Origin: Lytechinus pictus
Taxonomy: Eukaryota; Echinodermata; Echinoidea; Temnopleuroida; Toxopneustidae
Reading direction: 5' to 3'
Assembly: GCF_037042905.1 (NCBI RefSeq)
Contig: NC_087252.1
Coordinates: 32,947,494-33,011,493 of the forward strand
DNA: 64,000 nucleotides
Of the stretch, positions 1 to 15,200 are shown piece after piece. The translations under genes were made by a program, and so were the position numbers. Under the pieces are notes generated by a model that saw only the letters and a program-made list of their open reading frames with translations, searched no databases and was not told the origin of the DNA. Within the stretch, counting starts at the first letter, position 1; the number at the start of each line of letters is the position of its first letter.

Positions 1-20
1 AAGCGGGTCTATATTTCTAG

Positions 21-55
21 ACTACACTAGCATTATGGGTCATGAAACTGACCAG
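21..55 (+). CDS. PDE9A: PDE9A candidate exon at left edge
   Basis: A pyrimidine-rich acceptor (tatttctag) precedes 35 bases and a GTATGT donor follows. Read in phase 0 it gives TTLALWVMKLT plus two bases that complete an Arg codon with the next exon. This aligns without gaps to the human segment just before AFKIN (Leu, Ala and the final Arg identical, several conservative changes). The phase fits the exon at 190 exactly. The exon is short and the match weak, so it remains a candidate. Confidence 0.5.
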
Positions 56-189
56 GTATGTGTATTTGATGACTCGAGATGGCGCTATTGGTTCGTATTT
101 GCTTTAAGACAGGGGCCCTGGATTGAATACGAAATAAGCATACATTCATTTACATTCTCTTTCCTTCTTGTTTCTTGTTTGATTTCTAG

Positions 190-260
190 GGCTTTTAGAA
201 TCAATGAGATGAAAGATGAGATGCTTAATCGGCTGAACGTGATGCAGCAAAGAATCGAAA
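190..260 (+). CDS. PDE9A: PDE9A exon: N-terminal helical segment
   Basis: Encodes [19 protein letters not shown] and onward, matching the AFKINELKAEV region of PDE9A that precedes the catalytic domain. Acceptor tttctag, donor GTAAGA. It starts with the last base of an Arg codon and ends with one base of the next codon. Confidence 0.9.
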
Positions 261-3200
261 GTAAGATTCATTCTATTTTGGTTTCTACATTGCCCGACAT
301 ATCGCCAAATATCCCTTCTCACAAATCAAACGAATACTCATACAACACTTTGATATTTTATGTAATTCGGTTTTTAACGATATTGGATGAAATATTAACG
401 TCAAAAGCCAGAAACTATATTTGATTTCCGGACAGGTACACTCTAAAAAAAAATGGGTAAAATTTTAACCACCACGAGGGTAAATATGTGTCCAACCAAT
501 TTTGGGTAGTATTTTACCCAATGCGGGAAGCATATTGTCCAGTTAGGTTAAAAAAATAAGCAACAATTACTTTAGAATGGGCAAAATTTCCATCACACTT
601 GATACATAAAAATGCCCAAAAGAAATGCCTAATGTTGGTTGGACACATGATAATACCCTCATGGAGCATTTTTACCCAATATTTTTTTAGAGTGTACATA
701 TGTTGTTAACAATAATCTAAATTACGATTATCTTTGAAGGCAACGAGCAAGTGGTACCTGAAGACCAATGTAAGCAGAAAAAAAAAGAAAAAATCTACTA
801 ACTTCAACCTATCCTGCAGTAGCCCTTTAGTTATATCAATATTTTCTTGCATGATCTTCAATGCAGTGTCAAGTTTGTAATCGTTCCATGAAACAAGAAA
901 TAGATTGATTTTTTTAAATTCTATTCCTCGCATCCCCCTTGCCCTTTTAGTTATATCAATATTTTCTTGCATGACCTTCAGTGCAGTGTAAAGTTTGTAA
1001 TTGCTTTGCTTTGCAAGGGAGGATGCGATAAATAGAATCGACAAAACAACAACAAACAAATCAATATATTTATTGTTTCATGGAACAATTACAAACCCTA
1101 AATGTGTTTTAACACTTCCCTGTGAAATTGTAGTGATGGTTGTAGTATTACGGCCTATAAAAATGGAGTGACTGCACCTTAGGTGTTAATTTTTGTCACT
1201 TGGAGTTGCCTAGTCATATCAGTGTAGCACGCTAATTGCACCTTAACTGCGGTGACATACACGAACTCCTAAAAGTGCTTATTTAGCACTATAAATATTC
1301 AGAGTGTACTTGACCTTTCAAATTTTACACCTTGACAGAGTAGGACATCATTAGACCCTCTTAGAAATTGGATTGAATAGGAAAAAGGAAACGTGAAATG
1401 AATAAATAAATGAATGAATAATTAAACAAATAAATAAATAAATAAATGAATAACTAAACAAATAAATAAATAAAAAAATCACTAAAAGGAAGAAGGGGTA
1501 AGAATCCCTTCTTTGCTTACCTAAACAAACATTGATGTTCTGCCATTATGCTTTAAATAAAATCAGAATTATTAGGAACCAACTGGAGCTAAAAGAGAAC
1601 ATTTCGTCTAGTTTCTATCGTTCGATGGGATAGCCTGCAATATACATGATATATAGGCCTATAGAGCTCCGTCGAAGACGGTGTGCTACGATTTTTGTTA
1701 AAGCCTTTTTAGAAGGTCGTTGTGAGATTTTATACTGGACATTCTAGGGGACCAAGCAAATTTCTACAAATCGTGTCCATGAGTGGGACAGGAATTCTAC
1801 GGAGGTCGTACAGAGCTCACGCGATTCCCTTACGATTTAAAGATGCCACTTAAGGTGTGTTTATAGTCTACGTTCTTACTGTTGTATTACTCCAGCCAAA
1901 CAAATTGTTTGAGAATAAAAAAATAAATCACTGATACCATGACAAGTTTTCAAACCCATCAATAACCTTTAATTTTATAATTGAAATGTATTTCGACATA
2001 GTCGTTTTCATTCAATTTCCTTCGATATTCGACCTATTTAATGTTTGATAAAAACAATTTTATTTCTATATTAAAAGCCTATTGGTGCCGAACCTTTTCT
2101 TTTCAAACTTAAACACATCCCTGAAAGGCAATGTACTGAATTCAAAATGAAGATACTTCGATCCACCAACTTACCATGTTTACCTACCATGAATACAGAG
2201 TTCACGAACCAATTTCATACAACTTCATTAAGTATCATAATGCACGAATAAAGTTGCAACAATTACTCTCCATATGCCTTATTACCATTAGTAAAAGACA
2301 ATAAGTATTTTATAATTTAGTTTATTTTTATTTTATCACCTTCGTTCAATCTGTGAATTAAGTTACCGAGTGCTTGCATTAATCACCGTTGTACTTCCGA
2401 CCGTGTTCTTATGGATTTTATTTATTTACTCAATCAGAGCTTGGTGTGTTTTACTTTCGCATGATAATTTTTAGTTACTTTAACCTTTGTTTGCTCAATA
2501 TTAGTTTTAATTACTAATTTATTTTTTATTTTCTCGCCACCCTCCAACAAGTTTGCCATCTACAATCTACAAAGAAAAAAAAAGGCCAGTCCTATCACGC
2601 GGAAACGTGAGATAAATTAGAGCATTGTTGAAATCGCAATAAGGACATTTTTGTCGAAAGCGGATTTAGCATAATATACAGTGCGTATCAAAAAAAAGTT
2701 TACACTTCGAAAAAGTCTTGTAAATTATACATTTGTAATATCCTGAAGATTTTTTTGACATTTTAACATTGGTACAAATCCATTTAAGCACATGACGATA
2801 TAACTATCGAAAAATATTTCCGCTTGAGTGAGCAACACTTACTTTCGAAAAGTTAGTGAAAAATGATTTGCGCAGAACTTTGAAATAGTTATGCGAATGA
2901 AAGTAGACCTTAATCATAAGGAACACATAGAATTTAGCTAGAGAAATTGACTTGAAGATATCTTTTACCTTTTTTAACTTGTTTCCTTGCCCAAAACACT
3001 TCGAAGAGTGTCATTGCGCCCACCCCACTCCGCCACACACCAAGGCCATCGTGACGATATTTGCTTTACACTGAGCTGTGATTTTCATGAAATGGCTTAG
3101 GCTTGATTTTCATTTTGTTAATCATTGCCAAGTTTGGGAAAAGTGTGGAGAAACAAGTGTTACATGACAAATGAAATGTTAACCCACTTTAAATGATAAA

Positions 3201-6200
3201 AACTTAGTGAAAAAATGTTGGAGATGTCTGATATAAGCTTTTGTTTAGATTTAGTTATGTCATCAAATCCAGCTGGCACAAAAAGGGTGAAGGTTGTGCT
3301 TACTAAGTGTTAAAATTTTAATTTTGGTGGTAAAATTGTTACAAAATGCTTGCATGTATCCGTTTTACTTCAATTGACTCAAAGTACAAGAAAAATGTAT
3401 GAGAAATGTTTCGCAGGGTAAGTTTGATTCTGCCTTTTCCCCTTGACACAGCGTGAAAACGAGCTTTTCTGCGCAAACAGATTTCTGCAAGCTTTACAAA
3501 AATGGACAGTGCTCATTCAAGTGTAACATTCTGTCAAAATTTTTACTTTCATTGGATAGATGAGACCCAAACCCAAGAATATATGTGAAAAAGTTACCCA
3601 TATGTTGTATATGTTTTAATTCCCAGGGCTTTTTCAAAGTGTAAACTTTTTTTTTGATACGCACTGTATATACAGTGCGTCCCACAAAAAACGAAACCGA
3701 TATTTGTCGATGATTTATCATAACTTAATCACAAATACAATAGACTAGTTACCTACCATTGTAACGCTTAGAATCTCTTCTTTCATCTGAAATTACTTAA
3801 ATTATTTATCATTCACGCATGAGTGAGTAAAAACAATTTGAGGAAAGGATACCAAAAACTCATTTTGCGGGGGGGGGGGGGGGATCTGAATTTCAAAAGG
3901 AAAACCACATTCCTAAAAAGTTCAATATCTACTTTTGTATTTGATACCTTAATCACAGAAAATGGTCAAGAAGTAAAAAAGTTATGTTCCCTCGAAACAA
4001 GGCTTGTATTTCCATAATTTCATTAAATAAACGTGTTTTCATCGGTTTCCCACAGAAGCTATCGCACGGTTACCAAAATACTTAATGCATGGCTGATCGT
4101 CAACAAAACGGAGTGTCGAGTGACTCGGAACGCCAGCCTGAAAAACCTCTTCATTTTATGAAATTATTGAAATTTAATATTTATTTCAAATAAGCAGAAC
4201 TTTGTTATTTCTTGACCATTTTCTGTGATTGAGATATCAAATTAAAGAGCAGATATTAATTTTTTTTTAAATAAAAATGTGATTTTTCTTTTGAAACCCA
4301 GATACAGCCCACCAAGTGACTTTTTGGTATCCCCTCTTCAAATTGTCCTTGCTCACTCATGCGTGAATGAGAAATAATCTAAGTAATTTCAGATGAAAGA
4401 GGAGATTCAAAGCTTTACAATAGGAGGTCACTTGTCTATTGTATTTGTGATTAAGTTATGATAAATCATCGATAAATCTCGGATCGTTTTTTTTCTCGGA
4501 CGCACTGTATATTTATATTTATGTATATTTCTAACTTCAGATATGTTTCATTCATTATGCATTATCGTACATGCAATGATGTACTTATCATAGTACAATG
4601 AATCATATTTTTTATTCTTCGCCTATGTATATATCAATAACGGTGAATATAGGATAATCATAATAATACTACACACATGGCAAGGAGTAAGTGTGGACTG
4701 TCCCCCCTCCCCCTCAATCTATTTTTTCCCTCTTTTTCGACATGGTAAAACTTGTAAAATTCGATTTTATATTGGGCATTCGATTCTGAAAGGGAATATC
4801 GACCAAGATCTTGTTCGTTTCTTCTATAGTCCATTGATATATTTTTTTTTAGAGGGGGTGGGTCCTGGCTTGTATGCTTAACCTTTTAAGGTTTAAAAAG
4901 GTGCCAGATAGACACAGAACCACATTATGAAGTGCGGTTTCTGATTCAATTTGAAGGAAATGAGAGTATAGTTACACAACTGAGGCATCCCTTTCCCGAT
5001 CCAAATTCCTTTCTCTTTGTATTGTACTTCCTGCATGTTTTACTATTTTCCTCTTTTGTTTTAGTACCAGAAAAAAAAAGTATACCCTTATTGTCCATAT
5101 ATATTGGGTCAGATGCGTAAAAAGTAGCAATTGCTGGCAAGCAATTGCTTCAAGCAAAAGCAATAGCTAGCCAATCAAAAGATCGTGTTTCAGCAATTGC
5201 TTTATTTCATATGCATAACCCCTTGCTAGTGCTTGAACCCTTTTCTTGCCTTCAGAAAGCAATTGCTAGCGGTTTAACAACAGGGACGTCACGCTGGTGT
5301 GCACAGGACTTAAAGAAAAGACAGGACTCGAACATATAGGTGTGGCAGTGCAAATTACCGCTTGTTTCCTTTAACATCTTTTCCTCAGACGTGGTGTCAT
5401 ACTAACTCGTTTCTTTTTTGATAAATTTATATATTTGGCATTCGGTTTGCACTTATTAGGAAGAAAACAAGTACGTATGCAGGTTACGGTACACCTTGGG
5501 ATTATCTCCCAATTGCTTAAACATGATTAAAGAACGCGAATACCCTGATCAAGCAAACGCTCAAGCTGCTCTGACGGAGCTTGAAAAAGGAACCCCCCAA
5601 AAAGCAAGTGCTTAAATGCACTAGCAAAATGTTCGCTTTATGCATATGCTTTTTTAGCAATAGCTTAACCATCAAGGAAATGCTAGCAATCAGTTAGCGA
5701 TTGCTTAACTTACTAGCAAAAGCATTTGTTGGCTCATTTTTATACATACGGAATCAAGCAAAGGCCAAGCAAAAGCAATTGTTGCTATTTGTTCATCTGA
5801 CCAATTGTCCCATTAATGTAAAGGAGTGACTTTTGAAAATGTTTTTACGGTACATGATTTGAGAAAGTGGACAGTATTCGTCTTTATCCGAAATTATTGT
5901 CATATCTAAATGAATCAGAACAAGGCGCCACAGCAACAATTAAAATTAATTGGCTACAACGATTCGTGGCATTGGGAAAAATACATATGGGAAGTTAGGG
6001 TAAGTCAATAGACCCTTGCCCCACCCCACTAGTCTGGCAGGGCACAACGTACATTCTAAAAACAAATCAGAGTGGACAGAATGATTGTTTGTCATTGTAA
6101 TAACAGTTATAGATAAAGAGCTTAGTAAATGTTAAGTGTGTATTGTAACTTTTACATGCCTTCATCTTATGAAGACAAACTTGATATGAATAATTGTAAA

Positions 6201-9200
6201 GAAGCAAAGCAGTTACCAGTTCTTTTGAAAAGCGAAGTTCTATCAAATCAAGCTTTGCATTATAATATAAAGGAACTGTGTGGATATATTAAAACAGAGT
6301 ATCTGCTGCGCGGCTGTCCATATTTTGCGTTTGAACTCTTTCAAGACAAAACGTGTTTCGACCGTATCAACCCCTCTTTAGAATATTAAGGACATTTAGT
6401 TTTATCTTTCCTCCCATTCATACCTGTATCTTTGCCATGTCAGTGGAGGGCATGAAAGCCATAGAGATTGAGAAATGTAAGATGGAGATAAGAGCAATCA
6501 AGGACGAACTACTTGCAGCAAAAAGGTAGGTAGTCATGGCAACAACTCATTCTGTAGTTAAGTATAAATAAAAGAAATCACTTGACTTGCAAGCTCTCTC
6601 TGCTATTTGAATGGAGGAAATCGCGTATATCACAAAACGAAGTCAACCATTGCTGAAGCGGCTTTCAGTATTGAAGAGAAATGTATTTTATGAAAATTGA
6701 CATGGATGTTCAATTATACTGCCAGTACCAATAGTAAGAATTAGTACTTCCCGTTTCCACAAATATCTCAAAAATACAAGTCTGATATTTTTAATTCATT
6801 TTTTTATTATTGTACTTTTTACAGGAGAGAATCATCCATTTTATTTATCTTATATGATCTAACTAAGCCCCATTCATTGTTTCAACCAGTAAATTTTGTC
6901 AATACCCTGAATACTATTTTTGCTATGATCGTTAGTAAATTCTGCATCAACCTATATTGTGAACATGGTAAATAGAGCACACCGGTAGATGTTTCATAAA
7001 ACTGTTTGTTAAGATACGCACGACTCTACGCACTGGAACAAGATTTTAGGTGCTAAGGAAGTTGAAAGTATATTATATATATTATTTAGCAAAAGAAATG
7101 GTCACCAGTCGTGCGTTATTCCTTCGTAAGTTACGAACAGCTTCATGAAACAACCGCATGCTTCATGTGAAATTTATGAGGCACCGATTGTACCAATATT
7201 ATATAGAACAATTATTTGTTATATAATCATTATTTATTAAATAATAACTATTATTTATATATAATTTACATTTTATTTGTAAATAATTACTATTGTATAA
7301 AATAACATTTCTAATTATTTATATATAATTCCAAGTAATTCTTACTTATTTGTAAATAATAATAGTTCCACATTCCATTATTTATAAATAATGATTATTT
7401 GTTTTTCATTATTTATAAATAATGATTATTTGATTGTCATTATTTATAAATAATGATTATTTGTTTTTCATTATTTGTGAATAATGATTATTTGTTTTTC
7501 ATTATTTATAAATAATTTGTATTTGTTTTTCATTATTTATGAATAATGATTATTTGTTTTTCATTATTTATAAATAATGATTATTTGTTTTTCATTATTT
7601 ATAAATAATGATTATTTGTTTTTCATTATTTATAAATAATGACTATTTTTCTTTTATTATTTATAAATAATGATTTTTGTTTTTCATTATTTATAAATAA
7701 TGACACTACATACTTCATTATTTATAAATAATTGTAATTCGTTTTTCCATTATTTATAAGTAAGTTTTCTATTATTTATAAATAATTATTATTTATTAAC
7801 AATGCCAGTGCACATTTCTTTATTTATAAATAATTTGTTGAGTTCCCCATTATTTATAAATAATGATTATTTGTTAAATAATGAAAACGTCTACTTCATT
7901 ATTTATAAATATTTTTTTCGAGTGCGCCATTATTTTCATTATTTATAAATAATCATTATTTAATGTTCGAGTTTTCCATTATTTATAAATAAAGATTATT
8001 TGTTAAATAATGAAATATCTACTTCATTATTTATAGATAATAATTTTGTTTCAATATCCCATTATTTATAAATAATCATTATTTATAAACAATTTTTACA
8101 GTTTTCCATTATATACAAATAATCATTATTTATATACAAATAACCATTATTTATTAAATAATGGAAAACTCGCTATAACATGCAAATGTGGGACCGCCCA
8201 TGATTTGAATATTCATGATGCGATTTCCTTTTTCGTGATTTTTCTTCACAAATTTTTGTCCGTTTCCTCTTCATAATGGCATTTCTTGAAGCAATTTTAT
8301 AGGGATATGGTCTGATTGTAATATTCTTCATTTTCTATATAACTTCGTCTTCGTAGAAATATCAAAAAGTGTAATTTTATACGATTTTTCCTACAGTTCA
8401 CAATCCCCGTAGGTGCGCGTGTATTTCACCTTTTCTCTCTGATCGTAGGAACAACCCAAGGGTTCATTACATGTTGTCGCGCACAGAAAAATTAAGCCAT
8501 AGAAGTTGCGTGTTGTGGACACCAGAAGTGAGATCCCAGCACGCGAGACCCACTTGTTAGAAATCCACTGACCGGTGAATCGACGAAATGCTCTTCATCG
8601 AAATATTACGTTGGTTGGTCCTCGGAACTGTCGGGCGGAATTTAGCCCGAAATCCGGATCCTTAATGGAAGTGGATCAAGTGCATATGAGCTGAGAGAGT
8701 GAGTTAAGTGCATCAGGCCCTTCTACTTTCTATAATTTTTTTTTTTTTTTTTTTTGTTAAGCTAATTTTTCCCAAAAATGCTCGCAACGACAATACGGGG
8801 GCATGATGACCCCTAAATTTTTGAAAACTTATTTTTCCATTGAAAATTATCACAAAATTCACCAGAAGTGTGCACGAAAGCCTTCATATTTCACTTTTAA
8901 AACTCCAAAAAGTGCCCAAATGACAAGCTTGGTCGCTTCGCTGTGTCGCTTTCAACTTGAGAACGAGTTTACACGCATGCTCCCCCCCCCCCCCGAAATA
9001 AATTCTGTGTACGGCCATGCTCAAAAGAGCCTGGCACATTGATTTATATATACTTTTCATTTTCATTATTTTTATATATTTTTTCTCATTATCACCATGG
9101 CCTCACGCAGAATTTTTTCAGGGGGGGGGGGAGCATGACGCGCGTAAACTTTCTAAAAAAAAAACCTTGAAAGCGAGACAACCACGCGACCAAGCCAAAA

Positions 9201-12200
9201 TGACAAGCTTGGTCGCTTCGCTGTCTCGCTTTCAACTTGAGAGCGTTTACGCGCGTCTGCCCCCATCTCCCGAAAGAAATTATTTTCAATTTCATTATTT
9301 TTATCTCATTATCACTATTAGTCCGGTCTGTTAGCGTCATAAACACCCTACTTGTGGACACGGTGGACAAAAGCATGATTTTTTCTCCAGACCTTTGTTT
9401 ATGTATGAGAATTAAAAATGGGGTATGCTCCAAAAAATCTGGCTGCAGGAACAGTGAAAAAAATGGGTGAAAATTTCAGAATTTATGAGTTTAGATTGGT
9501 CTGATATATAGACTAGCGCTAGTGCAAAACTCAATAGCAGTGCATTATTTTGCATTGGTTTAGTTCTTGAATTCAGACCCTTTTTGAACAGATATTCTGT
9601 TTGTCCTCACATCTCAATGCACTAAATATCTGAATGCAGATGCTAAACAAGCCGAAGGGTGGTGGTGGAGGGGGTTGAATGTTGGTGTGTATGTACATAT
9701 TTTGGTCTTGGGGTAAAGATGTGCAAGACACATTTTTTGCATGTGTTGGAAATTGTGTTGCCATGGTAACAGTGTATTATGGCAAAAATAAGGTACAAAT
9801 CTTGCAGTTAGAACTACTTCCTCTGTTTTCATCAGATTCTCATGAAATTTTGCACACACATTGGTCTTGAGGTGAAGATGTCTAATGGGGTGTTGCAAGA
9901 AAGTTACGTTGCAATTGATTGCAAATCGACTGCAACTTTGCAGCCGATCCCGATCGACTGCAACTAGCAATCAATCGCCAATTTGCGTTGCAAGAAAAAG
10001 GCTTGCGATTGAACGCAAGTTGCAGCTGATTTGCAGACGATTTGCAGCTGTAAACAGGGTCTGCAGCACAAGACTAGCTGATGAAGCAAAATAATCCTTG
10101 CAATAATCGTGATTGTGGAAGAGAGTAAGTAGAAAATATTCATTTTTCACTGCTTTCTTTCTCCATTATGTATGTTTTCAGAGAATTTATATGTTTTAGA
10201 CCTATGCCAGGGAAAAAATTATTTTGTAAAATGTGAAAATGTATCTTTATCGCCAGTCGAAATTTCACCTTCAAATTTTTTTTTACCACACAGTTTAAAC
10301 CCAGTCCCACACTTGACTTTTTGTGTCGGTAATGCACTGTTGTACCAACAACACGGCAGGACATTCCCGGTGCAGTGCTGTTAAAAATCACCCTGAAGCA
10401 AGTAAATTTGTAGGCTCTAATTATGTATGAAACATCGAAAATGACCTTAAAAGATTATTATTGTTCATATTTGAAATGATTTTTAAGTTATATAAGTTTC
10501 AACGGCTAATAACCATCCAGTAAATGGATTCAATGCAGTCGAATGGCCACAAGCACAACTTTTGAGAAACACTCGACAGAAAGCAATTTTTTGTTTTTAA
10601 CTTAAAGGATTTTTAATCTAACGTTAGGCTTTAAATCAAAGACTTCCATTATTAGATCCTCTCCATTAGTCTCTCTTTTTTAAGAGTCTGTCTAACCTCC
10701 CTTTTTATGACTTTCCTTTGCCTGGCCTGGGATAGAATGAAAATTTTGCTCTTGACTTTGGAGGAATTGTTTAGATTTATTTAATATTATTTTATTTATT
10801 TATTCCTTTATTTTTAATTTTTTGGAGGGGGGGGGAGGGGGTTCTCCACATTTTTCGCCAGGCCCAAAAAAAACAACAAAGGTATAGGGGGTCTACATGT
10901 AGGCCTATATTATTAATTATTTTTAAAGATGTTATTGGGCTATTAAACCTATTGGCCACATCTGCCACATTCTTTGGGAAGTTTTAACATTGAACAGGGA
11001 GTTGCCCGCCCGGGGCTCTTTTTAAAATTTCTTACGGGCAGATTGCACAAGAGGTTCTTTGCAAGGACAGTCTATTTGTGTCGTTGATTTGTAATGATGT
11101 GCCGTATGAGTCACATTTTTAATATCCATCACATATAAATATAAAAAGATATAGGGCCTACATGTAAGCCTAAATAAATCTATTTTTTAGATTCAATATG
11201 TAGGTCTACTATGCCGGGGGGAAGGTACTTAGATTTGGTTTGGACAAAGGTGTGCGGCTGAAGGTTTGAAACCCGTACCCATATTTACAGGTCATTTCGG
11301 CTAAAAAGGTACCCATTATTAGGGATTCATTACAGGGGCGGATCCAGGATTTCCACAAGGGGGGGGGGGCACATTTTCGCCTGGAAAACTTGACAAGCAA
11401 AAAAAAAAGAAAAAAGTTATCGCCCAAAATGTAAGGTAATTTTGTATTTGCACCAAAGACAAGAGTAGAATATGGACCCATGTTTAAGGCCAGTATCTAA
11501 AAATTGGGCCATGTTTAGGGATTTTCCAGCATAAAATCATACCCCATGTTTAGGGATTTCTTCCAAAAAGGCGACCCATTCCAGCGGCACATCCCCATAT
11601 GCATTATTTTGTGAGTCCCCCCCCCCCCGGGCTACTATTTAACTGACTCTAGTCTTAACTTGATTTTTATGCAAGCACATGAGGTGCTATATAGATGACA
11701 GATTTTTTTTTCACTTTAAATTGTTTAATGGATGATTACAATGCTTTTCCAGGTGCTTACAGTAAAAGGGTGTCTCATATGGTGCATCATTATCATTTTA
11801 TTAATATTGAATGCATAATCATGATTTTTTTTTTACATCCTTTTACATCAAGCACAATACTCTGGGGGGGGGGGGGCATATGGTCCCCCTTCACATTTTT
11901 CAGAATAAATCTGCCACTCAAAATTTTATTACCGCACCACTGACTGGCGTTTTACTTTTAAGTCTCGCGCAACTTTTGAGACCAAATTTGCAATTCCCAG
12001 GTACAGGGTCAGGAAATTTTGCAACATTGTGTTTGTTTAAGTACATGTCAGACAAAAACATGATTACATGTAAAAAGTTAATTGGGTAATTTTTTTTATT
12101 GACAATAATAATTTAATGTCACTGATGAACTTTGTCTTGAAAATAACAAAAAAAAAATACATTTAAGAAGTTAAGAAAAAATATTTAAAAAAAAACATGA

Positions 12201-15200
12201 AAGGATTTTTTTTATACCAGATTTTTTAAAGTAAAGTTGTTAGGAATGCTCTAGAAAGGAATATGAACACCAAAGTTGAGCATTCTATTACAAGCTTTTT
12301 TTAGTAAATTAAAGCAAAAGGTATGATTCATAATTTTTTTATTGTGCCGCCCATAGCTGAGGAACCATAGTACCCCTCCCCAGGACAGAAGTGACTTTAA
12401 TCAAAACACCCTGGGACTACTATAATGATTAACACACTGGCAACTGAGCTTAACTTGTATATTAATTTCATGAACATGTTTTATCTCTTTGCTTTTTGCT
12501 TTTAATTGCTTACTACAGTTATGACAAGGAAGTCTGGAATAAACCGAACCACCATAACTGTGTCTGCTACCATGTGTGTTCTTGCAACCAGCTGATTGAT
12601 TCATTTTATCAACTCTTGAATGGTAGGTTACATGTAAACTGTATTATTATTAATAATTCACCATGATTGTAATGCGGATGGGGGTGAAATCTGTACACAT
12701 TGACCAAAGGATAATGCAAAATGAAAAAAAGGCAAACACAAATCTCTATCTTGACTGGACTTCTCAGCAATGAAGACATCCCATTGATGGGGGGGGGGGG
12801 GGAGGGGAGGGGGCGGTTGTTGTGCTCATCCAAGGTGTACTGTATGAAAGTGTGTATTTTGCTTTCATTGATTTAATTTATTGCATATTTTAATTTCCAT
12901 GATTCATTTATTTGGGGAAAAACAATCAGTTCACACTTTTTTAGATTACATCATGGCAAATTGCCAATTACTATGGTCTCAGGAGTAAGCCACTTTCCCT
13001 CTATCATATCATCATGTCGGTGCAAACAACGCCCTTACCAGCAGGCATAGGGGCATTTCTGCACCAATGGGGTGCACAAAAATGTTTTGCTAAGGGCGTT
13101 TTTGCACTGAAAGGACAAAATTTGAACTAACCCAAGCTACACGTATGTATAGTTATGGGCTTGCATTATTTCCTATATTATTATTTTTTTATGGACAGGT
13201 TGATTATCAGAACTGAATTCAGAGCTGCTCCTGTCTGTAGTAAGATCATTTAGAGTGGACTTCAGAATGAGGGCGTTGCTTGTTTAAAATCTTCACTCCA
13301 TGAAGCTCTCCAAATTCATCTCAAATTAGACTGCTTCTGGAAACCAGATTTGTTCCTTCAAGCAGAGACGCTTGTGGCTTTCCTGACTGGACTTCTATGG
13401 ATTCTTCATGCCAACCTTAAGGACTGTGGTCTTCTGCATGATACGTCAATTTCAAACAAGACATTCTGTGGTGAAACACTTGGATGTAGATGATATGAAA
13501 TTTTATTTCATATAACTGAATCTCAGAAGTAATTCCTCGGGAGCAAGAAACATTGAAAAATAAAAATAAAAGGTCCATCAATAATGAATGTCTTGAGCAG
13601 TGTTCTTTTTTGTGCACAGATCAATGGATCTTTTCAAGTCCAAGCAGGGATGTAGTCAATGCTGACCTCGGGGCAACATTTTGCTGGCCTTGGTCCGAGT
13701 CACTGTACAGAATCTATGGGAAGTTCTCTCAAGCTGCCTCATGACTCGGAAGAATCAGCCTCGACCTCATCCCTGTATGCAAGTGTGATATATATCTACG
13801 ATGCAATCTTATGATTAAAGAGAGCTTCAGATTTTGAAGTGTAGCAATCTCCTGAAATGTATGTTTTATTTGAAAATCAAACTAAAATAACTTAATTGGG
13901 CATGTTATTCATTATGATATGTATGAATGAAAGCATTTAAGCAATTTAGTGCTCTTGCAAAATAAATTCTGAGTTGTATTTACTGCAAACCCTCAGATAT
14001 ATTTATAAGCATTTGCCAGTGCATGAAGTGTTTTAATAAAGAGTGGCTTTTGTGCCTATGGAGAGTTATTATTTCTTCGACATTTCTTCATACAAATTAT
14101 TTCAGAAATCACAATTTGAATATTCCATGACCTCTGATAACAAGAGCAGAATATTTTTGGTGATTGACACACTTTAAAATGATATTAGGAGAGAATGTAC
14201 TGAAATTGTGTGAAAATAATGGCATAATTGCTGAAGAGGCCTATAAAGATTGAAAATAACATTATTTCAAGTTTTTCTTGAAAAAAACCCATGGAAAATT
14301 GAAAATGGCATAATTTACACAAGTTTTCAAAACAAAATACAAAAAAAAAATTTTTTGCAGAATTTTTAGTACACAAGCCTATGGACAATCAATTGAACGT
14401 AAATCGAACGCAAATTTTGCGCGTCCTCCAAAATCTCACATAAGTTACGTTCGATTTGCAATCAATCGCAAAGCTTGCGCTTGATCTACGTTCAATTGAT
14501 CAAACGCAACTTCTTCTTGCAACAGGATTGAACGTAACTTGCGTTCAATTGCAGATTTGCGTTTAATCGGAGGACTTACGCTCAATTTTGGGAGTTGCGT
14601 TCGATTTGCGTTCAATCGCAAGTTTCTTGCAACACCCCATAAGACACATTTTTGTGTGTCTTTCGGAAATTTTGTTGCCATGGTAACAACAAAACATTTG
14701 GTGAAAATTGGGAAAAAAACCTTACATTTCAAACTGCTTCATCAGTTTTCAATCAATTCACATGAAATTTGGCACACACATTGGTATTAAAGTAAAGATG
14801 TACAAGGCATTTTTGTGTGTGTTTCAGAAATTGTGTTGCCATGGTAACAACATATTATATGACAAAATTTAGGTAAAAACCTTGCAATTTGAACTACTTC
14901 TGAATCATCAGTTTCAAACCAATTCTCATGCATGAAATATGGCTCACACATTGGCCTTGAGATAAAGATGTGCAAGAACCTTTTTTTTTTTGCATTTGTC
15001 AGAGAGTGCATTGCCTTGATAACCACATATAGCCAGAAAAAAATGCAGGGAAAACTCACCAATTGTGGATCAATCTACTTCTCTGTTTTCAGCCTGTGCT
15101 CAGAAAAGTTTACACAAATATTAATTTTGGGTAAAGATTCATATTCAGTGTTAAAGGGGAATCCAGCCTTGGTCATAAAATGTTGTGTGGAAAAGGAGAA

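Larger units (their letters stand above)
696..2678. other. PDE9A intron, no gene seen
   Basis: AT-rich intronic sequence. It holds the 120-bp-period direct repeat and the AAAT microsatellite listed separately. No exon with homology or TIR element was recognised in the remainder. Confidence 0.6.

Noticed and set aside
7370..7700. Regular ~31-bp palindromic repeats resembling a CRISPR array
   Set aside because: Units and spacers are both repetitive and AT-only, copies are mirrored at 20.3-21.3 kb, and the DNA is clearly animal with introns. It is the outer domain of a foldback element.
8803..9970. Open frames repeated at 18.4-19.7 kb on the other strand
   Set aside because: They are the two arms of the inverted repeat, crossed by homopolymers, with no protein similarity.
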